Of a DNA stretch of 64,000 nt, positions 57,400-64,000 are shown one piece after another (the first letter of the stretch is position 1; every line of letters begins with the position of its first letter). The position numbers and the translations under genes were made by a program. Under the pieces are notes generated by a model. The model saw only the letters and a program-made list of their open reading frames with translations, searched no databases and was not told the DNA's origin. Source of the stretch: Termitomyces sp. T153 (taxonomy: Eukaryota > Basidiomycota > Agaricomycetes > Agaricales > Lyophyllaceae); NCBI GenBank assembly GCA_018296165.2, contig JACKQL020000116.1, forward strand, positions 62,001 to 126,000, written 5' to 3'.

Positions 57400-57995
57400 A
57401 TTGGAGGCAAATCATCCCCCTCTGAGTCAATTCACACATCTGCTCATACATAGTTGTAGACATGGTGTATCTCTTGAGGGGAGTGACTCTCAAAGTAGTG
57501 GGATAAACAGTCTGCTACCTTATTGAGCTCTTCCTTCTTATTGAGCTCTTTCTTAACATATACAATATTGAAATTCAATCTTGACATATAATCCATCCAC
57601 CATCATTGACAGGGCAATAGATTCTGTTGAGTTTTGAAAACTCAAGAGCTTTATGATCCATAATTACATGGATCTTATGATCTAAAAGCTTATCCTCCCA
57701 TTTGAGGAGGGCTAATGGAATAGCCAATGTCTCTAATTTGTGCATGGCATAATTTTACTGTGCATTAGTAAACTTTTTGGACATGAATCCAGCTAGCCAA
57801 CATTTCTGCCAGCTTGGTCCTTGCCCATACATCACTCCAACACCTGTTTTTGAGAATTGGGGTTTTGGCACAGATCTGTTTAATCATGTCAAAACACTGT
57901 TAGTAAATAGGTTGCCAGTAGAATGGCAACCCATTTTGCATCATAGCTATTAGTGGCTCTGTATATGCAGAGATATTAGGCAAGAAGTTCCCAAT
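57400..57995 (-). pseudogene. gypsy-2 RT end and RNase H
   Basis: NFLPNISAYTEPLIAMMQNG (RT connection; continues from 59093 after the solo LTR), then NYAMHKLETLAIPLALLKWE and IHVIMDHKALEFSKLNRI, the RNase H and tether segments. The region to 57250 is more decayed. Confidence 0.75.
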
Positions 57996-59087
57996 GTGTC
58001 ATGACCCTCTTCCAGACTTTCAGACCTCCTCCCAAGCCACACCACTTCCCTGGAGTCCCCCCCCCAACATCCCCTCAACTCACCTCCAACCCTTGTTCCC
58101 TCAAGGCACCTGCCCTGAGTATCTTTGACACTTCTCTGGCAAACCCCAACAACCTTCTGGCAAATCATGGCATGTCTCCTATAAGCCTTCTCAGTTCCTC
58201 TTCTCCCTCCACAGGGCCCCCAAGCCTCTCCAACATCTCCCCTAACCCAGGCACACATTGCTAGTTTGTCCTCATGACTTTCTCAACCCCTCCAGAACTT
58301 TCTAACAACTACAGGGCAGGTGTTCTCATCAGTTCCCATCAGAACATCAACACAGCCTGCCATCTGATCAGCACCAACACCCTTTGACTCCACATGGCTC
58401 CAACAAGTCCCACCATTGCATTCCCAATCCTCAGAGGAGTCCAGTAGTTAGTATATAAGTTGTAGAGTAGCATCCATTATTCTAGTCTTGATATTGCTTC
58501 ACCTTGGTTACTGTTTCCTGTTTTGTTCTGTATTCATTACATTTCCTGGTCTTCTCTTTATTTCTGTCTCTAGTCTTGTATCTCTTTCAATTCTTTCTTA
58601 TTCTTGTCTCTGTCTCATCTTGACTCTATATTTAATTGTCTATCACTATTTCCTTTATTGTTCCTAAGTTCCTTTCAACTTGAATGTCATGACAAACTCC
58701 ACACACATGTTATAACCCTCAAACATTCATAAGTTAAATCTGAACCTTGCTCTATACTCGGCCCCAAAACCCATCACTCTTAATTGATCCCCCATCAAAC
58801 ACTGGCTCCACCCCCATTACTTGTGTAGCCTCTGCTTGCCTCACAGTCTGTATATTTGCTTATGGACTTGTGCCTGATGCACCTCCAAACCCAAACTCTA
58901 TCATACCTGGTTTTATACTTCCTTAGGCCACTCCAGACTTGCTCAGACCACTCCCTTCAACTTATCCTCACAAGTATCTGAAGTCCAGACCACCCCAGAG
59001 TGCTAGATTATAAGTGCAGGACATCATGTCTGCCTAGTAAGGACTCACCCATTTAAGCTGAGCCCTCATGGTCAGCAGAACCTGACA
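57996..59087 (+). repeat. LTR-1 copy 6, solo, in gypsy-2 RT
   Basis: 1092 bp, TGTCATGACCCTCTTCC to GTCAGCAGAACCTGACA, with the perfect duplication CAATG (57991-57995 and 59088-59092). The gypsy-2 frame continues across it (…FVGLVNYI on one side, ANFLPNIS on the other). TATA segment at about 58452. Confidence 0.95.
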
Positions 59088-59092
59088 CAATG

Positions 59093-60203
59093 TAATTCAC
59101 CAATCCCACAAATCACTGGATATCATTGTAGGCTCTAAGAGTACACCACTCCTGAATCCAGTTCAACTTACTCATCTTAGGGTGTATACCATGCAAATCA
59201 ATAACATGGCCAAGGCACTTGACATGCTTGGCATACAGCTCACACTTCTTCCACTTGAGGTAGAGCTTGTTTTTATGTAGTCTTTCAAAGACTACTCAGA
59301 AGTGCTGTTCATGCTCCTAAATAGAATCTCAGAAGACAAATATGTTGTCTCAATACACATGCATCCATTTCCCACTGACATCCCTAAAAATGAATGTCAT
59401 CAGATGTTGAAATGTTGCTGGTGCATTACAGTTGCCAATCTGCATGAGATTGCTGCAATTATCCCAGTGATGGTCATAAATGCAGTTTTTGGTATGTCTA
59501 AAGTACATATCCTCACTTGTTCATATGCATCTGTAAGGTCAATTTTTGACCTCACCAGTGCACATGCTGCATCTTCCTGAATGACCTTCTGATCCAGTAA
59601 GGGCATTACATCCTTAACTGTGTTGACATTGCATTGGTGTGCATCTAATGCCATCTGCAAGGAGCCATCCTTCTTGGGGATACATAGTAATGGTGCAGCC
59701 TGGTCAGCCACACATGGCTCCCACCACTTAGCATGCACATAGCAGTTGATTCTATCCCACAATTGCTCCTGAAGTGACTTAGGACACCTTGGCATAAAGT
59801 ATGAGTACTGTTTGGTCTCATCTATGAGATTTATCCCATGGTTAACTTCATGCCATGTATGAAGTTCCTCCTTAGTCCCATTGACAATGTCCTGAAACTC
59901 ATCATACCACTGCTGCCAAAAGCAAGGGATATCACTTTCTGTTAGCTTAGGAGGCTGTGCCTTCCCTTTGTCTACTCTAGGCCAAGGATAATGTTCCTTC
60001 TTGGCTGGCTTCAACTGTAGCACTACCTTTGTGTACTTATTCCACAAGGCCATCAGACAAGTTTCTGATTCATTGGTGGAATGACTTCCAATTATTCCCA
60101 GCTGCAGGGTGATTGGTGTGGCAAGTGATGCCACACATATCATAGCCACATGGGCAAATAACAGTGTAATCCTAGAGGTTGTACTTCTAGAATCCCACAG
60201 CAT
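59093..60203 (-). pseudogene. gypsy-2 reverse transcriptase
   Basis: A 267-codon frame (59400-60203) has WHEVNHGINLIDETKQYSYF, CYVHAKWWEPCVADQAAPLL, CIPKKDGSLQMALDAHQCN and RSKIDLTDAYEQVRICTLD. After a frameshift come KNKLYLKWKKCELYAKHVKC and IDLHGIHPKMSKLNW. The YxDD box is destroyed (Y, stop, D, N at about 59345). Order and motifs are clearly gypsy RT. Confidence 0.85.
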
Positions 60204-60652
60204 CTATGCCTGATGGCCATTAACTTCTACCCAAGTGACAAGACATTTGTTATCTCATGCTGGCAGCACCAGTTGGTCCATGGTATCTTTAGCTGCCATA
60301 ATCCATACCTTGCACATTTTAACCTCATTACCAGGTTCTTGCACCCTATGCTCAGCAGCAGGAACCTCTGTGAGGGCAAACAGTCCCTCACTATTGCTTC
60401 CCCAAGTATAGTAAGCATTTTCATATGATTCCAATCCAACATACTCCTTATCATTCTCTTGGGTCTCTTCAGACTCAGCTGCATGGTTTTTATTGACCTC
60501 AGCAGGATCTTCATCCTGCTCATCATTGGCATCCCCCATATCCAAAGAAGCAGCAATATGTGCCACTTGCACAAACACTCAAGGAGCTGGCTTAGCTAGC
60601 TTCCTGCATTTATAAACAAAATGCCCAATCTTTCTGCACTTGTAACAATCAG
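60204..60652 (-). pseudogene. gypsy-2 gag zinc knuckle and protease region
   Basis: At 60606-60647 the minus strand reads CYKCRKIGHFVYKC, a perfect CX2CX4HX4C knuckle, followed by KLAKPAP. An acidic Glu/Asp/Asn frame (60255-60578) lies between knuckle and protease. Protease motifs are not clear. The knuckle is separated from the rest of gag by LTR-1 copy 7, only 5 nt upstream. Confidence 0.75.
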
Positions 60653-61710
60653 TGTCAGGTTCTGCTGACTATGGGGGCTCAGCTACACTGGGCAAGTCCT
60701 TACTAGGCAGATGTGATGTCCTGCACTTACAACCTAGCACTCCAGGGTTGGTGCAGAGTAGAGGAACTTGCAAGGAGAAGCTAAGGGAAGTAGTCTGAGC
60801 AAGTCTGGAGTGGTCTGGAGAAGTCTAAGACCAAGTATGTTAAATGTTAGGCTGGGGCAGGCATCAAGAACAAGTCCATAGGCATGCAAATAGACTGTGG
60901 GGCAAGCAGAGGCTTTGCAGATGATGGGAGTGGAGCCAGAGTTTGACAGGGGATCAATCAAGACTTGATGGGTTCTGGGGCTGAGCAAAGGGCAAGGTCC
61001 AGAGTGGTTGTAGGAATGTTCAGGGGTTGTAGTGCATGCACAGAGTTTGTACTGACATTGAAGGTGAAAAGAACTTAAAGAAACAAAGGAAATAGAGACA
61101 ATCAAGATGAGACAGAGGCAAGATAAGATGAGCCTGAGAAAAGAGATAGATTTGGGACTAAAAACAGAAATAGAGATGGAAAGAACATGAAACCAAGTAA
61201 CCACTTAATGTAATATCAAGACTAGAGTACAAGGTGCTACTCTATGGATTATATACTGACTACTGGAGGGTTCTGGGGGGCAGGGGGTGTGGTGGTAGGG
61301 CTTGATGGAGCCATGCAGAGTCAACAGGTGTCAGTTGCAATCAAGGGACAGACCATAGCAATATTCTGCTGGGATCAGTTGGAGATACAGGTCACTCTGG
61401 GGTTGTTATGATGCTCCTGGAGTAGGTCAGGTGAATCAGGATGGTGAACTGGAGATGCACAACAGGGTCAGGGATGGTGGAGGAGGGTTCCAGGGGCTCA
61501 GGAGAGTTAAGGAAAGTGTTGACAGCTGCAGAGAAGGCATTGGAGTTAGCTTGGGGGCAGTCAGGGTTTGCCGTAGAAGCGTAGAGTTACCCAGAGTGAG
61601 TACAGAGGGTAGACAATGGTTGGGGAGTTTGATGGAGCATCAGGGGAGACTCCTGGGGGGGCAAGCAGGCTGGGAACAATATCTGGGGGTTCAGGGAGTG
61701 GGTTGTGACA
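60653..61710 (-). repeat. LTR-1 copy 7, solo, in gypsy-2 gag
   Basis: 1058 bp, reversed LTR-1 (TGTCAGGTTCTGCTGAC ... AGTGGGTTGTGACA). The flanks are ATCAG (60648-60652) and GTCAG (61711-61715), identical but for one G/A. The gag frame runs through once it is removed (GQSAD before, CYKC after). Confidence 0.9.
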
Positions 61711-62320
61711 GTCAGCAGATTGCCCAGCATCCTTGCTTAGTTGGCCTAAAACAATGGCCAACATGTTTTCTCCCTGCAGCAACATGGTTTCTCTGCACCT
61801 GCATAGCTCCTGCTGGTCAAAAAGGGCCTGAGCCCATATTGCCTTGTAGGGGCATAGTTCTCAAGGCCATGCATGCCACAGGCCTCTTTACCAATCTAGG
61901 CAGTGGCAGGTGGGTCTAATGTCCTACTAGCTCTATGCACTTTGCCAAGGCAGTCCTATGTTTTAGGGACTGCATTGCAGCTAGTGACAGCTGCTGCCCA
62001 GACCAACTCTTCATGCTGTGCTCTAAGTAGTGCACTGCAGTCTTGATACTGTTCTTGTAGGCTTTCACCTTCTGCCATCACATATCAATGCAATGAGCAT
62101 ATCAGAGGATATCCCTTTTAAAAACCACTCATGAATTGTGAATTCATCAGGGAACACAACCATGTTCTGAGCATAGTTGAGCAAGGCATTGTAAAAGCCT
62201 TGCACTCCCTCTTTGACCACATACACCACATCATGGGCATCCTGCATTGTCAAAGCTGTATGAATTGGTTGTACAATCCAAGGATTACATCCTCAAACCT
62301 CCAGTAGGACTGTGCCCTAT
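61711..62320 (-). pseudogene. gypsy-2 gag
   Basis: 62065-62253 gives VKEGVQGFYNALLNYAQNMV, FPDEFTIHEWFLKGISSDM and LIALICDGRR, the conserved gag core of this group. Then come an AYxxSVKTAVHYLEHS-like stretch and, at 61711-61785, QGENMLAIVLGQLSKDAGQS leading to the knuckle. Broken by stops. Confidence 0.75.
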
Positions 62321-62630
62321 TGACATGGATTACATGTTGTAGGTACCACTTCAGGGGTGCCCACAGCCAGAACATCCATAAGGATTGGGACATTCTTGCA
62401 TTCATGCCCATTCCCACTGTACTGAGCTACTGCATAAAATATGCAGATACTCATAAGCCAGTCCTCAAGTTTACAAGTGCTTTACACTCCCCCTGGTTTT
62501 CTTTAGACCTCCACCTGGAGTCTATCTGGAGTCTCCCAGGAGTCCATGTGGAGCTTACATGGAGCTTACCTAGACCTATCTAGACAAGATATCCTGTTTG
62601 ACAGTATATTAAAGTCCACTTTGACTCTAG

Positions 62631-62669
62631 GTAGACTCCACATAAACTGTTGGTCTATGTGGAGTCTAC
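62631..62669. other. Perfect inverted repeat
   Basis: GTAGACTCCACATA (62631-62644) and TATGTGGAGTCTAC (62656-62669) form a 14-bp stem with an 11-nt loop. Preceding sequence (62510-62580) has many related tggagtct/tggagcttac motifs, so it lies in a locally repetitive patch. Confidence 0.9.
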
Positions 62670-62675
62670 TATTGT

Positions 62676-62990
62676 GTGGAAACACTTTGTGCACCATGTG
62701 GAGTTGTTCTGGCATGGACAAAGTTTGCCAAAGCTGAATCTCCAACTAATATTTCAAACTGGCTTAATGAAGTGTATTCAACTTTCAATGTGTGCCCCAA
62801 TTATGTTTGCATTGACAAAGCATGTGCTGTACTTCAGACTGCAATTAGCAATGGTTTTTGAAATTCTTGGCAAGAGACCACTTGATATATAGTTGATCCA
62901 TACCATTATATCAATCATAGAACAACTGATTACTTGTGCCAAAAATGGTGTGATCTAGCTCCCCTCAATGGATTGCAGCTAATTTAGTAT
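62676..62990 (+). pseudogene. KDZ-transposon-associated Cys-cluster protein fragment
   Basis: The plus frame reads KFAKAESPTNISNWLNEVYS, VCPNYVCIDKACAVLQTAIS, and (frameshifted) IVDPYHYINHRTTDYLCQKW and CDLAPLNG. The VCIDKAC...VDxYHYxNHxxxDxLCxxxCxPAPxxG pattern is what I remember for the CxC5/CxC6 proteins associated with KDZ (Kyakuja-Dileera-Zisupton) transposases in basidiomycetes. Only about 100 residues in two frames remain. No transposase is seen. Confidence 0.55.
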
Positions 62991-63117
62991 TGGTGAAAAC
63001 TGATAGAGATGGACATCAGCACTAGCACTATAAGAGGGTATTCAATACACAAGTATTATGACTAAACATAGGTTCTATACTTGTATGAGTATCTGCCTTG
63101 AGTATTTATTTCTTGTT

Positions 63118-64000
63118 TCAAATCTTCAAAGTCCAAGGCTCCTCCCAGACTATCCCACTGTTTGGAACATCATACAATGCTTTTGCTATGGCCAGAGCTT
63201 TGAACTTCACTAGCTCAATGTGATCATTCTCTGGATCTATGGGTGGATGGTCCTCATTCCCTGGTTGCCAATCTCTTCTGGATAAGTCATCCACAGCAAA
63301 TATCTTGCCAGATACATGTCTTAGTGTGAAATAGTACTGTGTCAGAATGGTATCTATCCAGTAATTAATGGTAGCATTGAACCCCAAGCTAGGATCAGAT
63401 AATATTTTGCATCTGTTTCTATGATCAGTTTTCTGCATCCAATTAACCAATATTGACAATGTTCAAGGGCTTGGTAGAGTCCAAACAGTTCTCTTTTTGC
63501 CTGCAAGAAGTGTGCTTTCCTCTTGTTCAGTAAAATCAACTCAAACCAAACCAAGTGTAATGTTGAGTTTTTGGATCCTTCTTAGCAGGTCTCATACTTT
63601 TCTCCTAGTAACTCATATCTAGTTTTTGGTCTGCACACTGGTACATTGTCAATGTATAGTATAGTTACATGTGGGATTTCCTCAGAAACCCAGCTGGACT
63701 AGGGAGCACATGTTGACATTATATTAGGACCCATGCCTCTTTGTGCTATGCCATATTCAACTATGCCTGCATCAACTGATCTGCTATCATGGTATGCAAT
63801 GAAGTTCCTCCATCTGAACCTGCCTAATCATTAGTAACTCCTGTACTCTATCATTCAAGTATGCTACTTTGTTGGTATAATACTGGAACTGCATTTCCAG
63901 TATACCTTGGAAGGTGACCTGTTTCTTTCTGAGCACTATATCTTGAAGAGTCATGTCTCCATTTCTCTGTATTGGTGTGCCATCTGGCCACATAATCCTG
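63118..64000 (-). pseudogene. Third gypsy group: RNase H region, running off the right edge
   Basis: The minus strand reads ELFGLYQALEHCQYWLIGCR, KLIIETDAKYY, (frameshift) FNATINYWIDTILTQYYFTL and RHVSGKIFAVDDLSRRDWQP. This is RNase H with the typical ETDA/DAKY and VPGK-DxLSRR segments. Upstream, 63787-63993 gives IQRNGDMTLQDIVLRKKQVT and a coiled-coil-like stretch. A different family from A, B and gypsy-2. Confidence 0.7.

Overview
The window looks like a transposon-dominated stretch of a basidiomycete (Agaricomycete-type) genome. The evidence is a short-intron (about 50-160 bp) P-loop NTPase gene of a fungal type, chromodomain Ty3/gypsy elements, a Ty1/copia element, a LINE with endonuclease, RT and RNase H parts, a KDZ-associated fragment, and strong CpG loss in most repeats. 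I cannot name the species. Almost all the DNA is retroelement debris. One host-type gene looks intact.

Layout. 0-4.1 kb: a copia 5' LTR with gag running off the left edge, then a TGTCA...TGACA long terminal repeat ('LTR-1') split by another LTR-like insert. 4.1-8.5 kb (minus): a biotin-carboxylase pseudogene fragment, then a six-exon gene that I predict encodes a 1029-aa P-loop NTPase with a nuclease-like C-terminus. 8.5-9.7 kb: intergenic, with a diverged ~535-bp tandem duplication. 9.7-12 kb: a hairpin-ended element carrying a 59-bp minisatellite. 12-13.7 kb: CpG-retaining DNA with a diverged paralogue remnant of the NTPase gene. 13.7-17.7 kb: LINE RT, a second LTR-1 and a decayed gypsy gag. 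17.7-19.9 kb (plus): a duplicate of the NTPase gene tail plus biotin-carboxylase fragment. 22-27.1 kb: chromovirus A. 27.6-31.2 kb: an unrecognised gene split by an LTR-1 that itself contains a younger LTR-1. 31.2-37 kb (minus): chromovirus B fused to a piece of chromovirus A. 37.4-38.8 kb: LTR-1 nested inside a different LTR. 38.8-40.7 kb: third copy of the NTPase gene tail. 40.7-42.6 kb: copia 3' half. 42.8-46.5 kb: protease fragment, chromovirus B 3' half and its split LTR. 46.5-50 kb: LINE ORF1 and endonuclease. 50.6-52.3 kb: second copy of the hairpin/minisatellite element, in inverse orientation. 54.8-62.3 kb (minus): one gypsy element ('gypsy-2') cut by two solo LTR-1 copies and a tRNA-headed SINE-like element. 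62.6-64 kb: KDZ-associated fragment and another gypsy RNase H.

LTR-1 occurs seven times, and at least five copies look solo, with perfect or near-perfect 5-bp target-site duplications (GTTGG, CAGGT, CAATG, g/aTCAG, g/aGCAC). Nesting gives a relative insertion order. CpG content separates young from old DNA: the NTPase gene, the 29.2-30.4 kb LTR-1, the 54.9-55.9 kb SINE-like element and 12-13.7 kb keep CpG, while most other repeats have TpG/CpA instead. This fits methylation-linked decay, but a computed dinucleotide profile would be needed to establish it.

The most interesting items are the multicopy NTPase/nuclease-like gene and its segmental duplication, the hairpin-ended minisatellite element with different interiors, and the ~930-bp CpG-rich Pol III-headed element inserted into a 42-bp palindrome.
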